Source: an uncultured Spirochaetales bacterium (GTDB lineage: Bacteria; Spirochaetota; Spirochaetia; Sphaerochaetales; Sphaerochaetaceae). From it: DNA of 64,000 nt. The stretch lies in the NCBI GenBank assembly GCA_902781545.1, contig CACZJR010000003.1, positions 1 to 64,000 of the forward strand, written 5' to 3'. Numbering within the stretch: position 1 is the first letter of the stretch; each line of letters opens with the position of its first letter. Made by a program: the position numbers and the translations under genes. Shown one piece after another: positions 1 through 8,630 of this stretch. The notes beneath the pieces were generated by a model, which saw only the letters and a program-made list of their open reading frames with translations, was not told the origin of the DNA and ran no database searches.

Positions 1-237
1 AGGGATGAGCGAGACCCTCTCGTGGAAGCGGTACTCGTTTCCGTCGGTGACGAACTCCACCTCTCCGATGAAGCAGATCAGGATGTGGTAGAAGTCGCCG
101 GGCTCAAGTGTGAGCTCGGTGCCCTTCATGATAGAGTGATGATACGGGGTTGCTCCGGGAATGCATCCGGGAAGCAGGACCGTCGTCCTGTTCTCTCTTG
201 TTGTTACGTCCAGTTTCTGGGTAGGTACGTCTCTCAT
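1..237 (-). CDS. Cupin-fold protein, C-terminus outside window
   Basis: The 79 visible residues begin at an ATG preceded by a strong GGAGG (TGGAGGACAAG before ATG). The segment has the look of a small cupin barrel: an aromatic/histidine pair (YHH, about residues 36-38), a Leu-Glu-Pro-Gly-Asp-Phe turn and a further His near residue 57. Such proteins are sugar isomerases, small dioxygenases or ligand-binding domains, and the visible part does not separate these. It is the third gene of the minus-strand set behind the activase and the glycyl radical enzyme, with 22 bases between it and the enzyme stop, so it probably acts in the same pathway. The gene continues past position 1. Confidence 0.6.
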   Translation of the reverse strand, partial: MRDVPTQKLDVTTRENRTTVLLPGCIPGATPYHHSIMKGTELTLEPGDFYHILICFIGEVEFVTDGNEYRFHERVSLIP

Positions 238-259
238 ATCTTGTCCTCCATTTTTGTTC

Positions 260-2488
260 TTATTCCTCACAGGCATCGCCGTTGACGGCTCTGACCCTGT
301 CAACGACAAGCTGCCTGAATTTCTCGCTTAGCATCGCGAAGAATGCTGTGAAACCTGTGACCCTGACCACAAGGTCGGGATACTTGTACGGATCCTTGTG
401 AGCCTCCAGGATCTTCTTGGCATCGATTATGTTGATGTTCAGAAGGGTGTTTCCGCTCTTGAGGATTCCAAGGACCATGGCGCACATCTTGTCCACGCCG
501 TCCGGGTCGTTGGTGATCTGCGGGTCAACCTCAAGCTGCACGGGTGCGGTGTTGCCGTATCCCGGCTGGACCGCTGCGATTGAGTTGCACATGCTGGTCA
601 CCGCTCCGTCCTTGCGGAAGCCGCCGTTGGGGTTTGCTCCGTGGTTGATGGGCTCTCCGGCCTTTCTTCCGTTCGGTGTGGCCTTGAGGATTGATCCCAG
701 AAGGATTGTGTTTGACCATGAGAACAGTCCTGGGATGAAATTCACGTGCTTGGGATTGTCCTTGTGCTGTCTGACAAGGTCCTTCACAAGGTCAGTAAAG
801 AGCTGTGAGATCCTTACCGCCCACTTGTCTCCGAGAGTGTCTCCTCCGCCGTAACGCTCGCTGTGGAGCATCATCTGCCTGACATACTCGCCGTCCTGGT
901 CCTCATAGTTGGCGATCATGTGCTGTGTGAGCTGGTCATAGGTGAGCTTCTGCTCGATGTCTATGCGCTGCTCGCATGCCGCGAAGCTGTCTGCCGCAAC
1001 GGCGATTCCCGCTCCGTCAACGCACATGTTGTAGTAATTGGCGCCGCCGTCCGTGATGTTCACTCCCTTCTCGATCAGACCGTGCTGGAACAGGTTCAGG
1101 ATCAGTTCCGGCTGGCTCTTTGTCTGGTAGGTGAGGTGGTGGATGATTCCGGCACCTGTCGCGTCGACCGCTATCTTGAGGTGCTTCTTGTAATAATCCC
1201 AGAGAGTCTCTGCAGACGGTTTGACAAGTCCGGTGTTCGCCATCATGTCCTGATAGGCGACCTGGAACACCATTGCGAGGTTTACCTTGACGGTGTCGTT
1301 CATCGTGTACTCCATGCCTGGCATGCACATCCAGTGGCATCCTGCGGCAACACGCTTTCTTGCAAGCTCCTTGGAGTAGCCGTTTCTCATGAAGCCCTCG
1401 GTAAGGGCCTTGTCGTTTGAGTATCTTGGCCAGCCCTGCTTGTTCTTGAACAGAAGCTCAACTGACTTGCGGAAGAACACCGGATCCAGCTTGTCATGGA
1501 CCCTGATGGTGAGGTTTGTGGCGATGTTCAGCTTGTCCGCAGCATCAAGTGCGAGATAGCTGAGGTGGCAAGTCTTGTCATTGTCGTTCTCATCCGGTCC
1601 GCCCAGCTGCCAGTAACGGCTGTCCTGGAGGAACATGCAAGCCAGATAGAAGACTGCCTCGTCATCTGTGAGACGGCCCATCTTGATGTCCTTCTCATAG
1701 AACGGATTGAACAGGTCCTCAAGCTGTCCGCCTGCGCTTCCGCGGTTGTAGGTCCTGGAGAGCATGCTGAACCAGTTGCTCCACTGAATGGCCTCTCTGA
1801 AAGTCTTTGGTGGATTTTCTGCTATATTGCGGTCAATCTGAGCCATTGTATGCAGGTTTTCAGACAACTGTTCGTTTCTTTCCTCATTTGCGCAAGCCTC
1901 AATCTCGTCCGCCGCGCGGTAGATGAAGGCTATGATGTTCTTGACCACCTCGATCTCAGCATCGTAGAACTCATGATGGCTCTCATCATGCTTCTCGCGC
2001 TGCTCCTGGAGCTTTGCGAGGATTCCTCCCCAGCCGAGCTCCATTCCGATCTGTAAATCCGGGGTGAAGTGGTGGCAGTTGTCAATTCCGGAGATGACCT
2101 GGTACTTGTCGAATATGGCCTGGAGCTCAGGGTACGGGTAGTCCGGATTCCATTTCTTTGTCTTTGGTCTGAGACGCTCCAGGAACAGGAAGCCCTTTGC
2201 CGAGAATGCATCAAGGGCATCGACATAGATCGGATGTTGCTTCAGGATGGAGCAGTAGTTGAATGTCCAGGCCTTGTAGCCGTAGATGGATCCGTTCGGG
2301 TGGTTGGGCTGGAGCTTGTAGTCGAACTTGTCCTGGACAATCAGGCCGTAGTCGTCCTCGTCGGCTCCGCCGGCCTTTGCCTTCTCCTCGGTCTGAGCGA
2401 CCTTGCGCTTTCTGAGAAGAGCGATTCTCTCGTCATATGTGAATGTCCTGTCTGGCTCGAACTCGTTGATGAATCTTATTTCACTCAT
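260..2488 (-). CDS. Glycyl radical enzyme (pyruvate formate-lyase superfamily), substrate unknown
   Basis: The 742-residue protein has the superfamily hallmarks: a C-terminal glycyl radical loop RVTGFTAFF with the radical Gly near residue 712, the preceding PNGRKAGEP turn (about 605-613), and a Cys loop AAGCHWMCMPG with the likely thiyl residue Cys384. Diol dehydratases and choline lyase carry G-C-V-E here, with Glu as general base; this protein has G-C-H-W instead and a second Cys at 388, so none of the well-known substrates can be assigned. The chosen ATG has GAGGAGG eight bases upstream; a longer reading runs into the activase gene and has no support. Its activase is encoded 10 bases upstream. 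It should be cytoplasmic, strictly anaerobic and oxygen-cleaved at Gly712. Confidence 0.93.
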   Translation of the reverse strand: MSEIRFINEFEPDRTFTYDERIALLRKRKVAQTEEKAKAGGADEDDYGLIVQDKFDYKLQPNHPNGSIYGYKAWTFNYCSILKQHPIYVDALDAFSAKGFLFLERLRPKTKKWNPDYPYPELQAIFDKYQVISGIDNCHHFTPDLQIGMELGWGGILAKLQEQREKHDESHHEFYDAEIEVVKNIIAFIYRAADEIEACANEERNEQLSENLHTMAQIDRNIAENPPKTFREAIQWSNWFSMLSRTYNRGSAGGQLEDLFNPFYEKDIKMGRLTDDEAVFYLACMFLQDSRYWQLGGPDENDNDKTCHLSYLALDAADKLNIATNLTIRVHDKLDPVFFRKSVELLFKNKQGWPRYSNDKALTEGFMRNGYSKELARKRVAAGCHWMCMPGMEYTMNDTVKVNLAMVFQVAYQDMMANTGLVKPSAETLWDYYKKHLKIAVDATGAGIIHHLTYQTKSQPELILNLFQHGLIEKGVNITDGGANYYNMCVDGAGIAVAADSFAACEQRIDIEQKLTYDQLTQHMIANYEDQDGEYVRQMMLHSERYGGGDTLGDKWAVRISQLFTDLVKDLVRQHKDNPKHVNFIPGLFSWSNTILLGSILKATPNGRKAGEPINHGANPNGGFRKDGAVTSMCNSIAAVQPGYGNTAPVQLEVDPQITNDPDGVDKMCAMVLGILKSGNTLLNINIIDAKKILEAHKDPYKYPDLVVRVTGFTAFFAMLSEKFRQLVVDRVRAVNGDACEE

Positions 2489-2498
2489 GTCTGCCTCC

Positions 2499-3404
2499 TC
2501 AGCTGATCTTGATCCGGACTCCGGAGCCCTCAAGCTCCTTCCTGATCTCGTCAAGGTCCTTCCTGGAATACGGTCTTGCATCCTCGAACGGGTCATCCGC
2601 AGCCATGGCCACACGCTTTGAGGACCCCAGCGGGTTGTAGTTCAGAAGCTCATAGCACTCTATGTTCTGGAGCTTTGCCACGAACTCGGCTATCTGCTTC
2701 AGGTTGCTGATGTCGTTTGTAGCTCCCGGAATGAGCGGGGTGCGCACTATCATGGGAATTCCGAGAAGGGATGCGCGGCCGACGTTGTTGAAGATTATCT
2801 GGTTGTCCATGCCGGTGTACTTCTTGTGAGTGGGGGAGTCCACATGCTTGATGTCGCACATGATCAGGTCCATCTTCTTCAGCATCACGTACATCTTCTG
2901 CCAAGGAAGGGCCATGTTGGTCTCGCACGCGATCTTTATTCCTTTCTCATGACAGGCATCAGCCAGCTCACTGATGAATGATGCATGAAGGGAGGACTCT
3001 CCGCCGGAGACTGTCACACCGCCGCCGGAAAGGTCGTAGTAGAGCTTGTCCTGGACAACCTCGGCCATGACCTCTTCTACCGTGTAAGGCCGTGATGACA
3101 TGACAAGGGCCGATGCCTGGCAGTTCTCTGCAAGGACCTCCGGGTTCTTGAGCTTCTTCCTGTCAATCACATGGGCGCCGCCCTCTATGCGGTTCGCCTC
3201 AGGCGGATCACTCAGGCTGAAGCATCTGCCGCAGCCGATACATTTGTTCTGATAATGCATCAGAACGGGTTTCATGGAGATGGTCTCCGGATTATGGCAC
3301 CATGTGCAGTGCATGTTGCAACCCTGGAAGAACACTGTGGACCTTATTCCCGGACCGTCATTCAGGGAGAACCTCTGGATATTTGTAATGAGAGCCTGTT
3401 TCAC
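2499..3404 (-). CDS. Glycyl radical enzyme activase (radical SAM)
   Basis: This 301-residue protein installs the glycyl radical on its partner using S-adenosylmethionine and a [4Fe-4S] cluster. The radical SAM motif C29-x3-C33-x2-C36 lies in GCNMHCTWCHNPE, after the family opening FSLNDGPGIRSTVFF. A short ferredoxin-like insert carries CIGCGRC (C55, C58, C61) and a distant Cys95, enough for one extra cluster, whereas many activases of the PflA2/BssD type carry two. The start is a GTG with GAGG five bases upstream. It is the first gene of the minus-strand operon, followed at once by the enzyme gene, so the pair is matched. Confidence 0.93.
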   Translation of the reverse strand: MKQALITNIQRFSLNDGPGIRSTVFFQGCNMHCTWCHNPETISMKPVLMHYQNKCIGCGRCFSLSDPPEANRIEGGAHVIDRKKLKNPEVLAENCQASALVMSSRPYTVEEVMAEVVQDKLYYDLSGGGVTVSGGESSLHASFISELADACHEKGIKIACETNMALPWQKMYVMLKKMDLIMCDIKHVDSPTHKKYTGMDNQIIFNNVGRASLLGIPMIVRTPLIPGATNDISNLKQIAEFVAKLQNIECYELLNYNPLGSSKRVAMAADDPFEDARPYSRKDLDEIRKELEGSGVRIKIS

Positions 3405-3481
3405 GCCAACCTCACTCGATGATGATTAGGGCATAGCCATCCTATACCTCTTAAATAGAGTATTATCAGCACCACAGATGG

Positions 3482-3494
3482 ACAATACAAAAAA
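3482..3494 (-). promoter_or_regulatory. Shared promoter motif, glycyl radical enzyme operon side
   Basis: Read on the minus strand this is TTTTTTGTATTGT. The same 13 bases occur on the plus strand at 4786-4798 ahead of dctP. Here a TAATAC box follows 16 bases after TATTGT, so the motif may be a T-rich upstream element plus -35 region. It sits about 80 bases before the activase start. Whether it is simply a promoter or an operator for the neighbouring regulator cannot be told from sequence. Confidence 0.35.
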
Positions 3495-3597
3495 ACAAGG
3501 TTTTGCCACGGTATTTTTTTGATTGTTTTTTTTGACACATGCGGTGAAGATGTTGTGGTAAAATAATCTGGTACCATAAAAAAAGAGGAGGGGCCAC

Positions 3598-4746
3598 ATG
3601 CAGATGGACGACAGGACAATACACCTGATAGTTGAGCCGAACTACATCACGCCCTTCTGGTATGCCCGGAGCATAGAGGGCCTTGAGGAGGCCGCGTCAA
3701 GGCATAAGCAGGAAGTTAAACGGCTGTCCTCAATAGATGAGCTTACCGTTCCGGCCAATGTCATAGTGGTGATAGGGACCACTAAATCATGGATCAGGGA
3801 TACCCTGGATGCCGCAAGGGCCAGGAACCTCAGGTCTATCCTTATCGGTACAGTCCCGTCCAAATACGGAGAGGATGTCTCCGGAACCATGTACGGAAGC
3901 CACTCCGCAATTGAGGAGATAGTCTATTACTTCTATCATTACGGGCACAGGAAAATGGCGCTTGTGGACATCAACGGTGCATCGACCAACGACGCCATGA
4001 AGGTTGAGAGCTTTCTCAGCACCGCCAAGAAGCTCGGGCTCCCCACATCCTACAATGATGTCTATTTCCGTAATGCGGGAGCACAGAACGGGGATGAGAA
4101 ATTCCTGATATCGATACGCTCTTATGATGCCGTAGTTTGCTCGAACGATTATTCTGCGGCATTCATCCTCAAGTATGCGGAGGATCACGGCATAAAGGTC
4201 CCTGACGAGCTTTTCGTGGCCGGCCTGGGTGACACGACTCTCTGCAGGTACACCAATCCTTCACTGACATCTGCCACAAGAAGCTATTATGAGTCCGGTG
4301 AGAACGCATACGACCTCTGGCGCACGCTGACAAGGAATCCCAATGTTGAGTCCATTGTCACGACAATGCGGAGCTCGCTCAAACCCCGCGGAAGCACGGG
4401 TTTCCTGCCGTGTGTCCCTGTGGAGATCAATTCGTCCTCATTGCACGAGGATCATGCGGAGATTGACGAGAACACTCTCAGGAAAGGTGCGGACTCCCTC
4501 AAATCCATCCAGGAATGCCTGTCGGAATGCGATGCAGTTGACATGTCCATAATCGCAGGGGTGCTGAACAATGTGAGCAATGAGCGTCTTGCCGAGGAGC
4601 TGTCCATGTCAACCGGAACCATCAACTACAGGCTCAAGAAACTGTACAAGAACGCCGGTGTCACAACCAAGAACGAGTTCTCCGAACTGATCCGCAGCTC
4701 CATATCAGTAGATACTTTACTTAAGGACACAAAGCATCTGGACTGA
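3598..4746 (+). CDS. LacI-like sensor domain fused to a C-terminal LuxR-type HTH regulator
   Basis: Residues 1 to about 280 read as a periplasmic-binding-protein type 3 sensor of the LacI family (DALVCSND-like segment AVVCSNDYSAA, then VPDELFVAGLGDT and the TNPSLTS segment), which normally binds a sugar or related effector. LacI proteins carry their HTH at the N-terminus; here it is absent and the last 68 residues instead form a GerE/LuxR-like HTH (NERLAEELSMSTGTINYRLK). The start ATG follows GAGGAGGGG. The gene lies between the divergent glycyl radical enzyme operon and the TRAP operon and is the obvious candidate regulator of both. Effector and operator are unknown. Confidence 0.8.
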   Translation: MQMDDRTIHLIVEPNYITPFWYARSIEGLEEAASRHKQEVKRLSSIDELTVPANVIVVIGTTKSWIRDTLDAARARNLRSILIGTVPSKYGEDVSGTMYGSHSAIEEIVYYFYHYGHRKMALVDINGASTNDAMKVESFLSTAKKLGLPTSYNDVYFRNAGAQNGDEKFLISIRSYDAVVCSNDYSAAFILKYAEDHGIKVPDELFVAGLGDTTLCRYTNPSLTSATRSYYESGENAYDLWRTLTRNPNVESIVTTMRSSLKPRGSTGFLPCVPVEINSSSLHEDHAEIDENTLRKGADSLKSIQECLSECDAVDMSIIAGVLNNVSNERLAEELSMSTGTINYRLKKLYKNAGVTTKNEFSELIRSSISVDTLLKDTKHLD

Positions 4747-4785
4747 GTGTTGTCCATCTAAAAAATCTCGGAAAAAAATCTTTCA

Positions 4786-4798
4786 TTTTTTGTATTGT
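4786..4798 (+). promoter_or_regulatory. Shared promoter motif, TRAP transporter side
   Basis: TTTTTTGTATTGT, identical to the minus-strand motif at 3482-3494. A TTATCC box follows 18 bases after TATTGT, giving a plausible but weak promoter about 90 bases before dctP. The matching copies upstream of the two divergent operons suggest common control. Confidence 0.35.
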
Positions 4799-4840
4799 TG
4801 GCACCTGATGGCGGCCTTATCCTGTTCTTAAAGAAGGAAC

Positions 4841-4863
4841 GGGGCGGGCAGTCTGTCCGTCCC
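4841..4863 (+). other. GC-rich stem-loop in the dctP leader
   Basis: GGGGCGGGC pairs with GTCCGTCCC, with G-U pairs and a tight loop. It is followed by an A-rich stretch and the dctP ribosome binding site CGGAGGA, not by a T run, so it is more likely a 5' mRNA stabiliser or leader structure than a terminator. Confidence 0.35.
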
Positions 4864-4888
4864 AAAAGAACAAAAACGGAGGAAAAAG

Positions 4889-5908
4889 ATGAAAAAGGTT
4901 ATTGTTGTACTTCTTGCCCTCATTCTGGCAAGCAGCATGATTTTTGCACAGTCCGCATCTGAGACACCTGCGGCTGGTGCAAGAACACAGAAACTGGTTC
5001 TCACATTCCCTGAGATCAACGCTGATTCTGACCTTGCATGCAAGTTCCTGGTCAGGTTCGCAGACACAGTCAAGCAGAAGACCAACGGAATGATTGAGAT
5101 CAACGTCTTCGGAAGCGGCCAGCTCGGAACAGAGGCTGAGTGTATCGAAGGTCTGAGACTCGGAACATATGCATTCTTCAGAATCAACCCTGCAAACCTC
5201 AAGAACAGAGGAGTCGACATTCCTGAGTACACAGCTCTGGGACTTCCGTTCCTGCTTCAGAGCATCAAGGGCGGACTTGACTTCCTGTACAGCGATTCAG
5301 GAAGAAAGCTCGGAGACAAGGTATTCGAGGCATCAAACGGAGAGATCAGGTCACTTTACAACTACATCTGCACACCGGCAAGAAACATGTTCACAAAGAC
5401 ACAGTGCACATCTCTTGCAGACTTCAAGAAACTGAAGATCAGATCCGAAACATCAGACATCAAGATCGACATGATCAACTGCTGGGCAAGTGCAACACCG
5501 CTTGCAATGTCAGAGATCTACACATCACTCTCAACAGGTGTCCTGGACGGATGCGAGAACACACTCTCCGGACTCAGGAACAACAACTGGTATGAGCAGG
5601 TCAAGTATGTCTATGAGACAGAGCACGTAATCGGAACATCAGTCATCCTGGTATCAGAGAAGGTCTGGCAGCAGCTCACAGCTGAAGAGCAGAAGATCGT
5701 CTCAGAGGCAATGAAGGAGGCCTGTGACTGGTTCCAGGTCGAGACCGAGAAGCAGATCTCAGAGAACAAGGCATTCCTGACAGAGAAGGGAGTTGTCTTC
5801 ACACCTTGTACAGACAAGCAGGCATGGATCGATGCATGTGCACCTCTCTATGCAAAGTACGCTGCTGGCGTCCAGGATTTCATCAAGGAGATCCAGAGCT
5901 ACAAGTAA
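4889..5908 (+). CDS. dctP: TRAP transporter substrate-binding protein DctP
   Basis: This 339-residue periplasmic solute receptor starts with a signal peptide (MKKVIVVLLALILASSMIFA, then QSASE). DctP features follow: the FGSGQLGTEAECIEGLRLG segment near residues 73-92, the KLKIRSE strand around 190 with the conserved carboxylate-binding Arg, and the LSTGVLDGCENT segment. Family members bind organic acids, sugar acids or similar anions through that Arg; the ligand here is unknown. A good GGAGGA precedes the ATG. Codon use is strongly skewed (Thr almost always ACA, Lys AAG), unlike its neighbours and typical of a highly expressed gene. It heads the dctPQM operon. Confidence 0.93.
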   Translation: MKKVIVVLLALILASSMIFAQSASETPAAGARTQKLVLTFPEINADSDLACKFLVRFADTVKQKTNGMIEINVFGSGQLGTEAECIEGLRLGTYAFFRINPANLKNRGVDIPEYTALGLPFLLQSIKGGLDFLYSDSGRKLGDKVFEASNGEIRSLYNYICTPARNMFTKTQCTSLADFKKLKIRSETSDIKIDMINCWASATPLAMSEIYTSLSTGVLDGCENTLSGLRNNNWYEQVKYVYETEHVIGTSVILVSEKVWQQLTAEEQKIVSEAMKEACDWFQVETEKQISENKAFLTEKGVVFTPCTDKQAWIDACAPLYAKYAAGVQDFIKEIQSYK

Positions 5909-5930
5909 TCACCGTCATTGTACATACGGC

Positions 5931-5959
5931 AGGGGGAGCAAAGCGTTTTTGCTCCCTCT
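5931..5959 (+). other. Intercistronic stem-loop between dctP and dctQ
   Basis: A 12-base arm AGGGGGAGCAAA pairs with TTTGCTCCCTCT (one G-U) around a 5-base loop. No T run follows, so it is better read as a 3' stabiliser or attenuator that lets the binding protein be made in excess over the membrane subunits, a common arrangement in binding-protein-dependent operons. Confidence 0.6.
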
Positions 5960-5996
5960 GTCTTAAAACTGACAAATCACAACTAATGGGTTTCAA

Positions 5997-6506
5997 ATGA
6001 CAGACAAGATTAAGAAAATCCTTTTCAAGATTGCAAACTGGATCTGTCTGGTTGCAATGGTCGTGATAGTGGTAGTGCTTCTGATAGTCGTCATCGGAAG
6101 GTATTTCTTCAACTACACGCCATCATGGTCTGAGGAAACAGCACTGTTCATGCTCACGTGGGTGGGACTTTTCAGTGCAAGCATCGCAGAGTACCATGGC
6201 TCGCATGTCCGTGTGCAGTTCATAGACACTGTGTTTCCCCCGAAGGTCCTCAGGGTGTTAGGCATTATCCGATGGTTCCTGAAGGTCGCCTTCTTCTCTT
6301 TGATGATTTTCTATGGCGTGAAGATCTTTGCCACAACAAAGCAGAGGTTCGGAGCCATTAACCTATCATACAGGTGGCAGGTCCTGCCTGGCTTGTTCAC
6401 CGGCATCTTCTGTCTTGTTTTCACTCTGCTCAACGCCAAGACCGTGTTCACTGACAAACATGAGAGGGATGTTGAGAAGGATCTGGAGGAACTGATCAAT
6501 GGCTAA
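5997..6506 (+). CDS. dctQ: TRAP transporter small membrane subunit DctQ
   Basis: The 169-residue protein has the four membrane segments of DctQ (about residues 14-36, 50-68, 88-108 and 129-148) and the family segment NYTPSWSEETALFMLTWV after helix 1. It joins the large subunit DctM in the inner membrane to form the Na+- or proton-driven importer fed by DctP. It overlaps dctM by 8 bases, which implies translational coupling. Confidence 0.92.
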   Translation: MTDKIKKILFKIANWICLVAMVVIVVVLLIVVIGRYFFNYTPSWSEETALFMLTWVGLFSASIAEYHGSHVRVQFIDTVFPPKVLRVLGIIRWFLKVAFFSLMIFYGVKIFATTKQRFGAINLSYRWQVLPGLFTGIFCLVFTLLNAKTVFTDKHERDVEKDLEELING

Positions 6507-7797
6507 CATGACATTGGGTGTCTGGGTCCTTGTCGGATCCTTTGTGCTTATGCTCGTCATGGGTGTGGAGATCTCCTACACCCTCGGGCTCTCAGCGGTC
6601 TTCACATGTCTGGTGATGAAGATCAACCTCCTGGTTGTCTTCCAGACTATCTTCTACAAGATGGCGAACTACTCGCTGCTTGCCGTGCCTTGCTTCATGC
6701 TCATGGGCGAGTTCATGAGCATAGGAACAATGGCGGACAACATAGAGGAGCTTGCCAGGGTCCTTGTCGGCTGGATGCCGGGCGGACTTGCAATGGTCAA
6801 CGTCGTTGACTCGATGTTCTTCGGAGGAGTCTCCGGATCATCAGTCGCGGACGTCTCATCCCTGGGACCGATCATCATCAAGCTGATGACAGACTCCGGA
6901 TATGACAAGGACTTCTCAGTCGCACTGACCTGTACGTCGGCAATACAGGGAATAATAATACCGCCGAGCCATAACCTGGTCATCTATGCGGTCACTGCCG
7001 GAGGTGTGTCCATCTCCGCCCTGTACATGGGCGGATATCTCTCCGGCATTGTCCTTGGGCTCTGTCTCGCGGTCTACTGCTTCTACGTCTCAAAGAAGCG
7101 CCACTATCCTGTGGACAAGGCTTTCTCCATGAAGAGGATGCTGCATGCTCTCTGGATATCGCTTCCGACCATCCTCTGTATGGTGATTGTCGTAGGAGGA
7201 GTCCTGCTCGGATGGATGACCGCAACCGAATCGGCTGCCGCGGCCTGTGTCTTCTGCTTCATCTGGACATTCCTGATTGAGAGGAAGGGAACCTGGAAGG
7301 ACCTGTACGGTGCGTTCACAAGGACCGCGAAGACAATAGGATCTGTTCTGATACTTGCCGCATGCGCCACTGCGTTCAGCTGGGTCCTGACATATCTGAG
7401 GATCCCGCAGATGGTAACAAACGGCCTGTTCGCAATCACTGAGAACAAGATCGTCATGCTCCTGATCATCAACGTGATCCTGCTTATCATGGGATGCTTC
7501 ATGAACATGGTCTCCATCGTGTACATCATGACACCGATCCTGCTTCCGATAGTCCAGAGACTGGGGATGCATCCGGTCCAGTTCGGAATAATGATGATCC
7601 TGAATCTCGGAATAGGACTTCTCACACCGCCTGTCGGCCAGGTCCTGTTCGTGGGATGCTCTGTCGGAGACATCTCGATGGAGAAGCTCACCAAGGCCCT
7701 GCTGCCGCAGATGGCGTTCATGGTCCTTGCCCTGGTGCTTGTGACGTTCGTCCCGGCCATCACGATGTGGCTGCCGCACCTTGCAGGCTATGTTTGA
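6499..7797 (+). CDS. dctM: TRAP transporter large membrane subunit DctM
   Basis: At 432 residues this is the usual length for DctM, with about a dozen hydrophobic segments. The family blocks are visible: PCFMLMGEFM near residue 70, FGGVSGSSVADVSSLG about 110-125, IIPPSHNLVIYA about 152-163, and LLTPPVGQVLFVG about 372-384. It forms the transport channel with DctQ. The gene is coupled to dctQ and followed 21 bases later by an isomerase-like gene, so the imported substrate is probably handled by the enzymes just downstream. Confidence 0.95.
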   Translation: MANMTLGVWVLVGSFVLMLVMGVEISYTLGLSAVFTCLVMKINLLVVFQTIFYKMANYSLLAVPCFMLMGEFMSIGTMADNIEELARVLVGWMPGGLAMVNVVDSMFFGGVSGSSVADVSSLGPIIIKLMTDSGYDKDFSVALTCTSAIQGIIIPPSHNLVIYAVTAGGVSISALYMGGYLSGIVLGLCLAVYCFYVSKKRHYPVDKAFSMKRMLHALWISLPTILCMVIVVGGVLLGWMTATESAAAACVFCFIWTFLIERKGTWKDLYGAFTRTAKTIGSVLILAACATAFSWVLTYLRIPQMVTNGLFAITENKIVMLLIINVILLIMGCFMNMVSIVYIMTPILLPIVQRLGMHPVQFGIMMILNLGIGLLTPPVGQVLFVGCSVGDISMEKLTKALLPQMAFMVLALVLVTFVPAITMWLPHLAGYV

Positions 7798-7818
7798 TTT
7801 AATTGGAGGATTAGATAA

Positions 7819-8616
7819 ATGAGATTTGGAATGTGCACGGACATTGCCACCGCAACACGTGACCGTGTCGAGTATGCTCTTCTGGAGCGTATCAAGGAGG
7901 CAGGATTCGACTATGTCGAGTTCCCGCTCATGATGATTGACACCCTCTCAGATGAGGATTTCGAGTATCTGCTCTCAGAGCTCAAGCGCCTGGACCTGGC
8001 CTGCGACTGCAGCTGCAACTACTTTCCGGGCCGCATCAAGGTCACCGGACTCACCAGAGACAAGAAGGAGATCGATGCCTACCTGGACCATGCCATGGGC
8101 AGGGCAAAGAGGATGGGTGTGAAGAAGATTGTCTTCGGAAGCAACAACTCCCGAAATCTTCCTGAGGGTGAGAGCCTTGAGCAGGGTTATGACGAGCTCT
8201 GCCAGACAATTCACGAGTCAGTTGTCCCGTACTGCCAGAAATACGGCATCCACGTAGTGATGGAGCCCATCCGCAAGCAGTCAGGCAACATCCTGATCAC
8301 CGTCAAGGACGGATGGTATGTCGTAAACCGTGTCCACAGGCCGGAGGTTGTGCTTCTGGCTGACCTGATGCACATGATGTACAACGAGGAGAACGCCGAG
8401 GATCTCAGGGAGATCTATCCTCTACTGCACCATGTCCATGTCTGTGAGATGGACAGGCTGATTCCGGAGGACGGCTTCAGCCCGTTCCTGACAAAGGCGC
8501 TCGGAATCCTCAAGGAGCTCGGATATGACGAGACGATCTCCTTCGAGAGCAAGGGCGGAAAGGGACCTGACAGCATGAAGAAGGCCCTGGCCCAGATAAA
8601 AGAATTCTTCAAATAA
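7819..8616 (+). CDS. Sugar phosphate isomerase/epimerase family TIM barrel
   Basis: The 265-residue protein belongs to the xylose-isomerase-like / AP-endonuclease family 2 barrels. Likely metal ligands are Glu in VVMEPIR, Asp in VLLADLMHM, His in HHVHVCEMD and Glu in TISFESKGG, in the order expected for this fold. Members epimerise or isomerise sugars, inositols or hydroxyacids; the substrate cannot be read from sequence. The gene lies between dctM and a Gfo/Idh/MocA dehydrogenase, the usual companion for such barrels in sugar or polyol catabolism. GGAGG precedes the start. Confidence 0.8.
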   Translation: MRFGMCTDIATATRDRVEYALLERIKEAGFDYVEFPLMMIDTLSDEDFEYLLSELKRLDLACDCSCNYFPGRIKVTGLTRDKKEIDAYLDHAMGRAKRMGVKKIVFGSNNSRNLPEGESLEQGYDELCQTIHESVVPYCQKYGIHVVMEPIRKQSGNILITVKDGWYVVNRVHRPEVVLLADLMHMMYNEENAEDLREIYPLLHHVHVCEMDRLIPEDGFSPFLTKALGILKELGYDETISFESKGGKGPDSMKKALAQIKEFFK

Positions 8617-8630
8617 ACAAGGAGCATATC

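Noticed and set aside
2489-2614. Extended N-terminus of 42 residues for the glycyl radical enzyme
   Set aside because: It overlaps the activase gene in another frame, and the ATG at 2488 has a strong GAGGAGG site immediately upstream.
3509-3533. Fifth copy of the composite repeat
   Set aside because: TTTTTTTGATTGTTTTTTTTG resembles the left arm of R4, but the right arm with CACTTTTTTCGTATA is absent.
5931-5959. Transcription terminator after dctP
   Set aside because: The stem is strong but no T run follows, and dctQM continue the operon directly.
7090-7779. Two long minus-strand open frames opposite dctM
   Set aside because: They are shadows of a strongly supported membrane protein gene; the products are His/Arg/Asp-rich with no family features.
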